A DNA stretch of 12,514 bases from an uncultured Oscillospiraceae bacterium (GTDB lineage Bacteria; Bacillota; Clostridia; Oscillospirales; Acutalibacteraceae): NCBI GenBank assembly GCA_959596515.1, contig CAUFXR010000080.1, positions 1 through 12,514 on the forward strand, read 5' to 3'. The notes under the pieces were generated by a model that was not told the origin of the DNA, did not search any database, and was given only the letters and a program-made list of their open reading frames with translations. Shown piece after piece: positions 1 through 7,115 of this stretch (position 1 is the first letter of the stretch; each line of letters starts with the position of its first letter). Both the position numbers and the translations under genes were made by a program.

Positions 1-76
1 CCTTATCTCTCCTTTCCTTCTTTATTCAGTTTTTAGGGTGTTGTTTTGATCACACCTTTGCATTTTTGTTCATTAG

Positions 77-106
77 AGAGACCACAGGCTGTGGTCTCTT
101 TTTGTT
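77..106 (+). terminator. Rho-independent terminator of a gene left of the window
   Basis: A perfect 10-bp stem (AGAGACCACA at 77-86, TGTGGTCTCT at 90-99) with a 3-nt loop is followed by a T run at 99-103 and further T-rich sequence. The T run lies on the + side only, so this should end a + strand transcript coming from before position 1. Confidence 0.85.
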
Positions 107-475
107 ATACAGTCCTTTTGCTTCGTATAGCACTGGCATCGTTTTTTTGAATTCCCTGTGGCTTTCGGCACACGACGTTGAAACGGGAATTAAACGGAGA
201 ATGATTAGCGAGATCAATAATATTAAAAGCGCTCTGACAAAACCGGAGAATTCTTTAGACAGCCATCCCCAATTGTGAAATATTCCGTGGCGGTGTACCC
301 TGCTGTTGGGACTATTTGCGGGGCGCGTCCTGTATCATGGGACCCGATTGGCCGGCTTGTATCGCCTGTTCCTTATCGACCATCAGATAGCCCCCGCCCT
401 TGCGGATATTCGTATCGGCAGCAAGCAGTCGCCATAAAAGCCTTGAAATCTTATATGCTATTCACACAGAGAAGC
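107..475. other. Non-coding stretch with no recognised gene
   Basis: Short open frames exist on both strands here (for example + frames over 66-278 and 275-550). None has a Shine-Dalgarno site at its start, and none translates to a sequence I recognise. A minus-strand frame over roughly 70-340 includes a hydrophobic run but lacks an initiator and runs through the terminator at 77-106. The stretch may be decayed coding DNA, but nothing identifies the parent. Confidence 0.5.
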
Positions 476-586
476 TGGAATATTATAAACTGTTGCCCCA
501 GAGTTCTGGAATATTATAGACTATTGCCTCAAAGTTCTGGAGTATCATAAACTGTTATCACAGAGATATGGAATGTCATAAAAAGA
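476..586. repeat. 31-bp degenerate tandem repeat, about 3.5 copies
   Basis: Units start at 476, 507, 538 and 569, each beginning TGGAATATTATA or a close variant (TGGAGTATCATA, TGGAATGTCATA). Each continues with an ACTGTTGCC-like block and an AGAGTTC-like tail. Copies 1 and 2 are the most alike, and the last is cut off by the terminator hairpin at 581. The 31-bp period is not a multiple of three, which argues against a coding repeat. Confidence 0.9.
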
Positions 587-623
587 GGGATGCTGTATTT
601 TTGACATACAGCATCCCTCTTTT
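581..623 (-). terminator. Perfect 18-bp hairpin, probable bidirectional terminator
   Basis: The arms AAAAGAGGGATGCTGTAT (581-598) and its exact complement (606-623) enclose a 7-nt loop. A/T ends on both arms supply a U run in either direction. On the minus strand it is the first strong terminator after the lepA stop at 1035, so the lepA transcript probably carries an untranslated tail of about 410 nt that includes the repeat dimer at 688-1002. Confidence 0.85.
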
Positions 624-687
624 CTGGTGCGATTGGTCTGATCCGAAATTTTTAAACAACAGCGTGCGGACGATAAAAACAAGAAGC

Positions 688-1002
688 CCTTTTATCGTTC
701 CGCCGATAATCAGTTTGCCATGCCCGATCGGGTTCCGTGCCTGAAAACTGGTGGCTGTGAAAACGCCAGAGTCACTGACTAGAGCCGCCGACCGGAGCCA
801 GCGACTGGATCCGCTGACCAGAGCCGCTGGTTTTGGCCTGTTCGTCGCTTATACACCTTTTATCGTTCCGCCGATAATCAGTTCACCATACCCGATCGGG
901 TTCCGTGCCTGAAAACTGGTGGCTGTGAAAACGCCAGAGCCGCCGATCAGATCCACCGACTAGAGCCGCTGACTGGATCCGCCGTTCAGATCCGCTGATT
1001 TG
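688..1002. repeat. Tandem dimer of a composite 168-bp repeat module
   Basis: An 84-bp core at 688-771 recurs at 856-939 with only about four differences. Each core runs straight into five 13-bp units with a consensus like AGCCGCCGACTGG. The first set is 770-834 (starts at 770, 783, 796, 809, 822). The second is 938-1002 (starts at 938, 951, 964, 977, 990). The core contains a perfect CCCGATCGGG palindrome. The 13-bp units are much more diverged than the cores. The module lies just downstream of lepA, inside its likely 3' untranslated tail. Confidence 0.93.
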
Positions 1003-1020
1003 CTGGGGTTGTCAATCCAG

Positions 1021-1040
1021 TGTGCTATTCTGTGCTATTC
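1021..1040. repeat. 10-bp tandem duplication over the lepA stop codon
   Basis: TGTGCTATTC occurs twice, back to back. The second copy contains the lepA stop codon (TAG on the minus strand, 1035-1037). The duplication therefore sits exactly at the gene end without changing the protein. Confidence 0.9.
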
Positions 1041-2843
1041 GTCCAGCTTGAGCACCGCCATAAAAGCTTCCTGGGGGACCTCCACAGAGCCCAGCTGGCG
1101 CATCTTCTTTTTGCCTTCCTTTTGCTTTTCCAGCAGCTTCTTTTTCCGGGTGATATCGCCGCCGTAGCACTTGGCCAGTACATCTTTCCGCAGGGCCTTG
1201 ACCGTTTCCCGGGCAATGATCTTGCCGCCGATGCAGGCCTGAATGGGCACCTCGAAAAGCTGTCTCGGAATTTTGTCTTTCAGCTTTTCCGCCATTGCTC
1301 TGGCCCGCGGATAGGCCTTTTCCGCGTGGATAATAAAGGACAGAGCGTCCACCACCTCGCCGTTGAGCATGATGTCCAGCTTGACCAGACCGGATTTCTG
1401 ATAGCCCATCAACTCATAGTCAAAGGAGGCGTAGCCCCGGGTGCGGGATTTCAGCGCGTCGAAGAAGTCGTAAATAATCTCGTTCAAAGGCAGTTCGTAG
1501 TGGATATCCACACGGGTTTCCTCAATATAATGCATATCCTTGAAAACACCCCGGCGCTCCTGACAAAGCTCCATAATATTGCCCACGTATTCCGACGGGG
1601 CGTAAATATGGGCGTTGGTGATAGGCTCTTCCGCCTGGGCGATGACAGAGGGATCCGGATAATTGGTGGGGTTGTCGATCATCACCACAGACCCGTCAGT
1701 CTTGGTGATCTTATAGATAACGCTGGGAGCGGTGGTTACCAGATCCAGATTGTATTCCCGCTCCAGGCGTTCCTGAATAATCTCCATGTGCAGCAGACCC
1801 AAAAAGCCGCAGCGGAACCCAAAACCCAGAGCCACAGAGGTCTCCGGATCAAAGGTCAGAGAGGCGTCGTTGAGCTGAAGCTTTTCCAAAGCGTCCCGCA
1901 GGTCGGTGTAGTGGGCGCCGTCAGCGGGATAAATACCGCAGAACACCATAGGATTCACCGCCCGGTAACCGGGCAGCGGTTCCGAGGCGGGACGGTCAGC
2001 CAGAGTAACCGTATCGCCGACCCGGGCGTCGGATACCGTTTTAATGGAGGCGGCGATATAGCCTACCTCGCCGGCGGAAAGCTCGCTGGCAGGCTCCAAA
2101 GAGGTAGCCCGCAGAAAGCCGCACTCGACCACACTGTACTCTGAACCGGTGGCCATCAGCTTGATATTGTCCCCGGGATGAAGGGTCCCCTCTTTTACTC
2201 TAACGTATATAATTACCCCTTTATACGCATCGTAATAAGAATCGAAAATCAAAGCCTGCAGCGGGGCGGTTTCGTCGCCCTCGGGGGCGGGGATTTTATG
2301 AACGATCTCCTCCATCACCGCCTTGATGTTGATGCCCATTTTCGCGGAGATCGCCGGGGCGTCTGCCGCCTCAATGCCGATGACATCCTCGATCTCCTGG
2401 CGTACCCGGTCCGGGTCGGCGCTGGGCAGATCAATTTTATTGACAACCGGAACAATCTCCAGTCCCGCGTCTACCGCCAGATAGGTGTTGGCCAGAGTCT
2501 GGGCCTCAATGCCCTGAGAAGCGTCCACCACCAAAATAGCCCCCTCGCAGGCGGCCAGAGACCGGGAAACCTCATAGTTGAAGTCCACGTGGCCGGGGGT
2601 GTCGATCAAATTAAAAATATAGTCCTCGCCGTCATCGGCGTGGTAAACCAGGGTAACCGCATGGGCCTTGATGGTAATGCCCCGCTCCCGCTCCAGATCC
2701 ATGTTGTCCAAAAGCTGGTCAGACATATCCCGCAGGGAAACCGACTGGGTCTGTTCCAGAATACGGTCCGCCAAAGTGGATTTGCCGTGGTCGATATGGG
2801 CGATAATGCTGAAATTCCGAATTCGCTCCCGTGGAATTGACAA
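1035..2843 (-). CDS. lepA: Elongation factor 4 (LepA), ribosome-associated translational GTPase
   Basis: LepA/EF-4 is a cytosolic GTPase that binds the 70S ribosome and is known in the family to back-translocate or remodel stalled ribosomes. The 602-residue protein is full length. G1 AHIDHGKST is at 15-23, the RGIT switch at 54-57, G3 DTPGH at 81-85, G4 NKID at 135-138 and G5 SAK at 166-168. Domains II-III and the EF-G-like domain V follow. The C-terminus is the LepA-specific basic domain ([20 protein letters not shown], then a short tail ending KLDE). The start is a TTG at 2843. A GGAGGA Shine-Dalgarno at 2851-2856 lies 7 nt upstream, and the next amino acids run straight into the family's [16 protein letters not shown] block. 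The nearby ATG at 2850 is in another frame. It stands alone as a transcription unit, with candidate promoters at 2911-2919 and 3056-3085 and a terminator between them. Confidence 0.98.
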   Translation of the reverse strand: MSIPRERIRNFSIIAHIDHGKSTLADRILEQTQSVSLRDMSDQLLDNMDLERERGITIKAHAVTLVYHADDGEDYIFNLIDTPGHVDFNYEVSRSLAACEGAILVVDASQGIEAQTLANTYLAVDAGLEIVPVVNKIDLPSADPDRVRQEIEDVIGIEAADAPAISAKMGINIKAVMEEIVHKIPAPEGDETAPLQALIFDSYYDAYKGVIIYVRVKEGTLHPGDNIKLMATGSEYSVVECGFLRATSLEPASELSAGEVGYIAASIKTVSDARVGDTVTLADRPASEPLPGYRAVNPMVFCGIYPADGAHYTDLRDALEKLQLNDASLTFDPETSVALGFGFRCGFLGLLHMEIIQERLEREYNLDLVTTAPSVIYKITKTDGSVVMIDNPTNYPDPSVIAQAEEPITNAHIYAPSEYVGNIMELCQERRGVFKDMHYIEETRVDIHYELPLNEIIYDFFDALKSRTRGYASFDYELMGYQKSGLVKLDIMLNGEVVDALSFIIHAEKAYPRARAMAEKLKDKIPRQLFEVPIQACIGGKIIARETVKALRKDVLAKCYGGDITRKKKLLEKQKEGKKKMRQLGSVEVPQEAFMAVLKLDE

Positions 2844-2910
2844 GTAACATTCCTCCGTTTACTCGATGGAAACTTAAATTTAAAAGAACATAAAATTCTC
2901 ATGATATCTT

Positions 2911-2919
2911 ATTGTAGCA
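2911..2919 (-). promoter_or_regulatory. Candidate extended -10 promoter of lepA
   Basis: On the minus strand the sequence reads TGC-TACAAT, a TGn-extended -10 box (5 of 6 matches to TATAAT), about 68 nt before the TTG start. No good -35 box is visible 17 nt upstream. It lies downstream of the hairpin terminator at 2931-2971, so it could supply lepA independently of upstream transcription. Confidence 0.45.
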
Positions 2920-2930
2920 TAAACCCGTTA

Positions 2931-2971
2931 AAATAAAAAGGGGGAAGAAGTCTGAAAACAGACCTCTTCCC
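2931..2971 (-). terminator. Minus-strand hairpin terminator between the ATPase and lepA
   Basis: The minus-strand RNA forms GGGAAGAGGTCTG, a UUUU loop, and CAGACTTCTTCCC (13 pairs with one G-U; a mismatch on the + strand). It is followed by CCTTTTTATTT. It ends transcripts coming from the ATPase gene (stop at 3147). It could also act as an attenuator for transcripts begun at the candidate promoter 3056-3085. Confidence 0.8.
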
Positions 2972-3018
2972 AACAGAAGGAAAATTGAAAACCGATTGGC
3001 TGAAAGAACCGAAAAAGA

Positions 3019-3026
3019 TCAGACTT
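3019..3026 (-). promoter_or_regulatory. Possible antiterminator segment in the lepA leader
   Basis: The minus-strand RNA here reads AAGUCUGA, exactly complementary to UCAGACUU in the 3' half of the terminator hairpin (2948-2955). Pairing would prevent the terminator from forming. The same segment overlaps a second possible hairpin (GGTGAAAG with CTTTCAGCC, one bulge), which would free the terminator. This is inference from complementarity alone. Confidence 0.3.
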
Positions 3027-3055
3027 TCACCAGCTACCTATAACAAATGTAAAAT

Positions 3056-3085
3056 ATTATAAAAATAATACCATATGTAAATCAA
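3056..3085 (-). promoter_or_regulatory. Candidate sigma-A promoter upstream of the lepA leader
   Basis: On the minus strand: TTGATT (3080-3085), an 18-bp spacer, and a perfect TATAAT (3056-3061). Transcription would start near 3049, run about 80 nt, and meet the terminator at 2931-2971 before lepA. An alternative reading is TTTACA with TAATAT at 16-bp spacing. The surrounding DNA is very AT-rich, which raises the chance of a random match. Confidence 0.45.
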
Positions 3086-3146
3086 AAACGAAGAAAATCA
3101 AATGATCATTAACGCGGGACAAGGAAAAGCGATGAAGGCGGATCGG

Positions 3147-5795
3147 TCAAAGGCCTTTTTTCGCTTTCCAGTGGTTCCAGGCTTTTTCGATTTCCACAAT
3201 AAAGAGCGGGCTTAGGGCCAGACCCGCTACCACCAGCCATTGGACCATGTTCAAAGGGATGGTTTTAAAGATGGCGGACAGGGCGGGAATGGAAATGACG
3301 GAAACCTGAAGGGCCAGGCAGATGAAAAAGGAATAGATCATTTTCAGATTGCCGAAAATACCGATCTCGAACAGGGACTTTTCACTGCGGACGTTAAAGG
3401 CGTGAATGAGCTGCGAGCAGCTTAACACGGCGAAGGCCATGGTCCGGCCCACCGCCGGGGTGCCGGCGCCGTCGAAGAACACCCGGCCGATGGTAAAGGC
3501 CAGCAGAGAGATCATGCCGATAAAGCAGCCCTCGATGGCGATGCTGTAGGTCATACCGCCGGCGAACAGGCTTTTTTTCGCGTCGGTCGGCGGTCTTTTC
3601 ATAATATCCTCATCCACCGGTTCCACACCCAAAGCCAGGGCGGGCAGGCTGTCGGTGACCAGGTTCACCCAAAGCAGCTGGATCGCCAGCAGCGGGGTAG
3701 GCAGCCGCATGAGAAAGGCGGCCAGCACGGTGATGATTTCCCCGATGTTGCAGGACAGGAGGAAATGGACGGTCTTTTTGATGTTCTCGAAGATTCCCCG
3801 GCCCTGACGCACCGCCGCCACAATGGTGGAAAAGTTGTCGTCGGTGAGGATCATATCCGCGGCGCCTTTGGCCACATCGGTGCCGGAGATCCCCATGGCG
3901 CAACCGATATCGGCGGCCTTAAGGGCAGGCGCGTCGTTGATGCCGTCGCCGGTCATGGCCACCACGGCGCCCCGGGACTGGAACGCCTTGACGATCCGAA
4001 CCTTATGCTCCGGGGAGACCCGGGCGAATACAGTATATTCAAAAATATGGCGGCTCAGCTCTTTCTGGCTCATGGCGTCCAGCTGGGCGCCGGTGAGAGA
4101 GCGATCCTTGGTTCGAAGGATCCCCAGCTCCTTGGCGATGGCCCGGGCGGTGACGATGTGGTCCCCGGTGATCATCACCGGAAGGATCCCCGCCTGCTGA
4201 CATTCCCGTACCGCGGCCTTGGCCTGAGGCCTGGGAGGATCGATCATCCCCAGCAGACCGCAGAACACCAGACGAGTTTCAATTTCATCGGGATTTTTCG
4301 GCAGATGTTCCACATCCCGGTAGGCCACCCCCAAAACCCGCAGAGCCCGGCTGGCCATATCCTCATTATAAGCCTCGATTTGGGCCCGCTTCGCCGCCGT
4401 CAGTGGGGAAGCGCCCAAACCCATGGCGTAAGCCTCGCATCGGCGCAGCAGGACATCCGGAGCGCCCTTGGTGATGATCCGGTAACGGCCGCCGCCCAGA
4501 GAGTGGATGGTGGTCATCAGTTTTCTGCCTGAATCAAAGGGAACTTCCCCCACTCTGGGGAAGGACAGCTCTAAAATATTTTTCCGTTTGCCGTTGTTAG
4601 CGGCCGCCAGTACAAGAGCCACCTCGGTAGGCTCACCGGTGGCGGAGGGATGCTCCACGCCGCCGGACAGAGTGGAATTATTGCACAAGGCGGCGTAGCT
4701 GAGCATGGTCTGGCCCTCGGCGGAGGAAAAGGCGGCGGGACCTGAGGGAGCGCAAAGCTCGGTAACGGTCATTCGGTTTTGGGTCAGGGTTCCGGTTTTG
4801 TCAGAGCAGATCACGTTGGCGCTGCCCAGGGTTTCCACCGCCGGTAGCTTGCGGATAATCGCCCGATTGGCCACCAGCCGTCGCACGCCGATAGCCAGCA
4901 CAATGGTCACCACGGCGGGCAGGCCCTCGGGAATCGCCGCCACCGCCAGGCTGATGGAGATCATAAACATTTCCAGAGGCGGTACGCTTTCCATCAGCCC
5001 CAGAAGAAAGATTACCAGGCAGATGATCAGTGCGCCGATCCCCAGGTATTTCCCGGTTTGGGCCAGTTTTTGCTGCAAGGGCGTCTGGGGGGAATCCTCC
5101 TGATTGATCATATGGGCGATCCTGCCTACCTGGGTTTCCATCCCGGTGCTGGTCACTACGCAGATTCCGTGGCCCGCGGTGATGGTGCTGGAGGAAAATA
5201 CCATGTTTTTCCGGTCCCCCAAAGGAGCCGTCTCGGGACAGCGGGCCGAGGCGCTTTTCTCCACCGACAGGGATTCCCCGGTGAGGGCGGATTCCTCCGC
5301 CTTCAGATTGACCGCCTCCAGAAGCCGGGCGTCGGCGGGGACAAAATCTCCGGCCTCCAATAAGAGGATGTCTCCGGGCACCAGATCCTCCGAGGCGATT
5401 TCCACCGATTTGGAATTGCGAATGACCCTGGCGCGAGGCGCGGAAAGCTTCTTCAGGGCGGCGATGGCCTTTTCCGCCTTGCTTTCCTGCACCACGCCGG
5501 TGATGGCGTTGATAATGACAATCACCAGAATGATGATCGAGTCGATGTAATCACCGTCGCCGCTGACTCGGGCGGTGACGAAGGAGATCGCCGCGGCGAT
5601 CAGCAGCACGATGACCATGAAATCGGAAAACTGCTCTAAAAACCGGAGGAAAAGGCTCTTCGGCTTTTTTTCCGCCAGTTTGTTTTTTCCATATTCTTTT
5701 TGCCGTTGCGCCGCCGATTTCCCGGTCAGTCCCTGATTTTGGTTCACATTCAGCTGGGCCAGGGCCTCCGCGGCGGAGATGCTGTGCCAGTTCAT
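3147..5795 (-). CDS. P-type ATPase of the calcium-transporting (P2A/PMR1-like) group
   Basis: A P2-type ATPase that uses ATP hydrolysis through an aspartyl-phosphate to export cations, most likely Ca2+, across the cytoplasmic membrane. Numbered from the ATG at 5795 (882 residues), it shows an N-terminal cation-ATPase region, TGES (172-175), M4 PEGLP (289-293), the phosphorylated Asp in DKTGT (Asp332), KGAPD (443-447) in the nucleotide domain, and TGDGINDAP (615-623). M5 has Asn683 and Glu686 and M6 has Asn711, Thr714 and Asp715, at the places of SERCA Ca2+ ligands. M8 has Gln795 where SERCA has Glu908. A frame-open TTG at 5813 would add six residues but has no ribosome site. The ATG has GGGGG 8 nt upstream and matches the family's usual start. 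Divergent from ytaF. Substrate inferred from ligand residues only. Confidence 0.95.
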   Translation of the reverse strand: MNWHSISAAEALAQLNVNQNQGLTGKSAAQRQKEYGKNKLAEKKPKSLFLRFLEQFSDFMVIVLLIAAAISFVTARVSGDGDYIDSIIILVIVIINAITGVVQESKAEKAIAALKKLSAPRARVIRNSKSVEIASEDLVPGDILLLEAGDFVPADARLLEAVNLKAEESALTGESLSVEKSASARCPETAPLGDRKNMVFSSSTITAGHGICVVTSTGMETQVGRIAHMINQEDSPQTPLQQKLAQTGKYLGIGALIICLVIFLLGLMESVPPLEMFMISISLAVAAIPEGLPAVVTIVLAIGVRRLVANRAIIRKLPAVETLGSANVICSDKTGTLTQNRMTVTELCAPSGPAAFSSAEGQTMLSYAALCNNSTLSGGVEHPSATGEPTEVALVLAAANNGKRKNILELSFPRVGEVPFDSGRKLMTTIHSLGGGRYRIITKGAPDVLLRRCEAYAMGLGASPLTAAKRAQIEAYNEDMASRALRVLGVAYRDVEHLPKNPDEIETRLVFCGLLGMIDPPRPQAKAAVRECQQAGILPVMITGDHIVTARAIAKELGILRTKDRSLTGAQLDAMSQKELSRHIFEYTVFARVSPEHKVRIVKAFQSRGAVVAMTGDGINDAPALKAADIGCAMGISGTDVAKGAADMILTDDNFSTIVAAVRQGRGIFENIKKTVHFLLSCNIGEIITVLAAFLMRLPTPLLAIQLLWVNLVTDSLPALALGVEPVDEDIMKRPPTDAKKSLFAGGMTYSIAIEGCFIGMISLLAFTIGRVFFDGAGTPAVGRTMAFAVLSCSQLIHAFNVRSEKSLFEIGIFGNLKMIYSFFICLALQVSVISIPALSAIFKTIPLNMVQWLVVAGLALSPLFIVEIEKAWNHWKAKKGL

Positions 5796-6015
5796 ACCAT
5801 ACCCCCGTTTCAAGCTTCGGATAACCCGCCGGCCGGCGCTTTGGCGGTTTTCCCGCTCAGATCCACGCCCCGCGGGCTAATGCCCTGGCGGCCGTTTTGG
5901 CTGAATTGCGCCCCGACAGCGGCACGCGGCAGATTTCTGTCCTCCGCTTTCCGGATTTTTCTATCCGGTTATGTATATATATGAGGGCGGATCTCGGAAC
6001 ATACACCATTTTTGT

Positions 6016-6042
6016 CCATTCCCCATAGTATGGGGGGAATGG
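6016..6042 (+). promoter_or_regulatory. Hairpin overlapping the ytaF ribosome binding site
   Basis: CCATTCCCC (6016-6024) and GGGGAATGG (6034-6042) are perfect inverted repeats with a 9-nt loop. The right arm contains the first two bases of the GGAG Shine-Dalgarno (6041-6044). If formed in the mRNA it would reduce ytaF translation. A CATACACC at 6000-6007 just upstream resembles a sigma-E -10 box, but I see no well-placed -35. Confidence 0.4.
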
Positions 6043-6052
6043 AGTTGATAAA

Positions 6053-6622
6053 ATGAGCTTTGCGGCGGTTCTGATTCTGGCGGTTTCCCTCAGTATGGAC
6101 GCCTTAGGCATCGGTATTTCATATGGGCTCAGAGACATCCGGGTATCGTGGAAGGCTCGGCTGGTGATCTGCGCCATGTCCATGACAGTCACCGGAGCGG
6201 CCGTCGGCCTCGGCAGCGTCCTGCTGGAGGTCATCCCCCCGCCGGCGGCCAAACTCCTCGGCTGCGGTATGCTTCTGATCCTTGGGGTTGTCATCGTTGT
6301 TCAGGGATTCCGGAAACGAAAGGAGGAGAACTCCTTTTCCTGTGATTTTGACCGTTCCAAGGCTATCGAAACCGCCGAGGCTCTCTATCTGGGTGTGGCC
6401 CTGTCAGTGGATTCCTTTGGCGCGGGGGTTTCCAGCGCCGTTTCCGGATTGAATTCGGTTTTGGTGCCGATCCTGGCGGGCCTGGCGCAGATGCTGTTCC
6501 TTTGGGGCGGCGGCTTTTTGGGAAAAAGGCTGAAGCTGGTTCAGCTGAAAAATCCCGGGATTTTCGTCTATCTTTCCGGCGGCCTGCTGATCGTCCTCGC
6601 GGTGATGCGGTGGGTTTCCTAA
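6053..6622 (+). CDS. ytaF: YtaF-type sporulation membrane protein (MntP/YebN-like fold)
   Basis: A polytopic inner-membrane protein of 189 residues. It has six probable membrane segments (about 2-25, 36-58, 64-84, 110-130, 134-153, 168-186) arranged as two similar halves. Each half carries a S-L-S-M/V-D-A/S-F/L-G motif (around Asp16 and Asp120), as in the MntP manganese-efflux fold. The polar linker DFDRSKAIETAEALYLG before the second half is typical of YtaF rather than MntP. YtaF is annotated as a sporulation membrane protein, and its molecular role is not settled. The ATG at 6053 follows GGAG by 8 nt. It is a single-gene unit divergent from the ATPase. Its start is overlapped by a hairpin, and a perfect but T-poor hairpin follows its stop. 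Confidence 0.85.
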   Translation: MSFAAVLILAVSLSMDALGIGISYGLRDIRVSWKARLVICAMSMTVTGAAVGLGSVLLEVIPPPAAKLLGCGMLLILGVVIVVQGFRKRKEENSFSCDFDRSKAIETAEALYLGVALSVDSFGAGVSSAVSGLNSVLVPILAGLAQMLFLWGGGFLGKRLKLVQLKNPGIFVYLSGGLLIVLAVMRWVS

Positions 6623-6633
6623 TGGTGCGAAAG

Positions 6634-6657
6634 GTCGAAAACCAGGCGGTTTTCGAC
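6634..6657 (+). terminator. Hairpin after ytaF, weak terminator
   Basis: GTCGAAAACC (6634-6643) and GGTTTTCGAC (6648-6657) form a perfect 10-bp stem with a 4-nt loop, 12 nt after the ytaF stop. Only a short TTT follows, so termination may be inefficient or need Rho. Confidence 0.45.
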
Positions 6658-6766
6658 AGCGTTTAGAGCTCCCCCCGAAAGCGCCCCCATTTTGCCCCTT
6701 TTGTACCGGCGTTAAAGGCCCTTTCAGTTTCCACCGGGGGATCCTGCTATCCAAAGGATCTCTGCG

Positions 6767-6820
6767 AAAAAATAAAAACCAGGCCGGCCCGCCGGAAATA
6801 ATTCCGGCGGACTGGCCTGG
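6767..6820 (-). terminator. Strong minus-strand terminator of the XRE regulator gene
   Basis: A long GC-rich hairpin joins CCAGGCC (6779-6785) to GGCCTGG (6814-6820). An inner CCGCCGGAA/TTCCGGCGG stem closes on an ATAA loop. On the minus strand it is followed by TTTTTATTTTTT (6767-6778). It lies 58 bp beyond the regulator's stop at 6879. Confidence 0.88.
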
Positions 6821-6878
6821 CCCGTCTGCGCAAAAAAACTCTATGGGAAGACTTGGAAAAGCTTATATGTTTTACCCG

Positions 6879-7073
6879 TTAATCTGTCAAGCCCAAAATG
6901 TAATCCACGGAAACCTGGTAGAATTTCGCCAGCGCGATCAGAATATTGCTCGGAATATCCAAATATCCGCTTTCATACCGGGAATAGGTGGACTGGCTCA
7001 CGTTCAGCAGTTTGGCCAGGGCGGCCTGGCTCAGGTCCCGATCCTCCCGCAGATCTCGAATTCTTTGATACAT
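6879..7073 (-). CDS. Small XRE-family helix-turn-helix regulator
   Basis: A 64-residue stand-alone DNA-binding protein of the Cro/C1 (XRE) type. The five-helix domain fills the whole chain. The opening is MYQRIRDLREDRDLSQ, the HTH is AALAKLLNVSQSTYSRYESG (about 17-36, with SQSTYSRYE as the recognition helix), and the end is the family-typical KFYQVSVDYILGLTD. There is no effector or dimerisation domain. The frame stays open upstream to 7355, but that extension is low-complexity, has no homology feel, and overlaps promoter and operator sequence. The ATG at 7073 preceded by GTGAGGAAC, with a slightly short spacing, matches where the family normally starts. The gene is divergent from hflX, and the gap holds two palindromes that are likely operators, so autoregulation is expected. 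The gene ends at a strong terminator. Confidence 0.87.
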   Translation of the reverse strand: MYQRIRDLREDRDLSQAALAKLLNVSQSTYSRYESGYLDIPSNILIALAKFYQVSVDYILGLTD

Positions 7074-7099
7074 GTTCCTCACCGTATTTATCATATCCA

Positions 7100-7114
7100 A
7101 TGCAATTATTGCAT
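7100..7114. promoter_or_regulatory. Candidate operator O1 for the XRE regulator
   Basis: Perfect inverted repeat ATGCAA-TTA-TTGCAT, 27 bp before the regulator's start codon. On the minus strand it overlaps a TGC-AATAAT extended -10 sequence, so a bound repressor would block the regulator's own promoter. Confidence 0.6.
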
Positions 7115-7115
7115 A

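Noticed and set aside
70..340. Minus-strand frame with a hydrophobic run like a membrane helix
   Set aside because: No usable start codon, it passes through the left terminator, and it has no recognisable family. It could be a gene remnant, but this cannot be supported.
66..550. Two + strand open frames (70 and 91 codons)
   Set aside because: No ribosome sites. The first starts inside the left terminator and the second ends inside the 31-bp tandem repeat. The translations look random.
476..1002. CRISPR array
   Set aside because: Repeats are degenerate and contiguous, with no unique spacers between identical repeats, and no cas genes are present.
1020..2144. 374-codon + strand frame opposite lepA
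   Set aside because: It lies wholly antisense to a full-length LepA with all its motifs, and is a codon-bias shadow.
2971..3146. Riboswitch or T-box in the ATPase-lepA gap
   Set aside because: No T-box sequence or known riboswitch core is visible. Only generic complementary segments were found, and these are reported as a possible attenuator instead.
5857..6009. Minus-strand 50-residue basic frame between the ATPase and ytaF
   Set aside because: Only a weak ribosome site, no known family, and it sits over the divergent promoter region. Chance is likelier.
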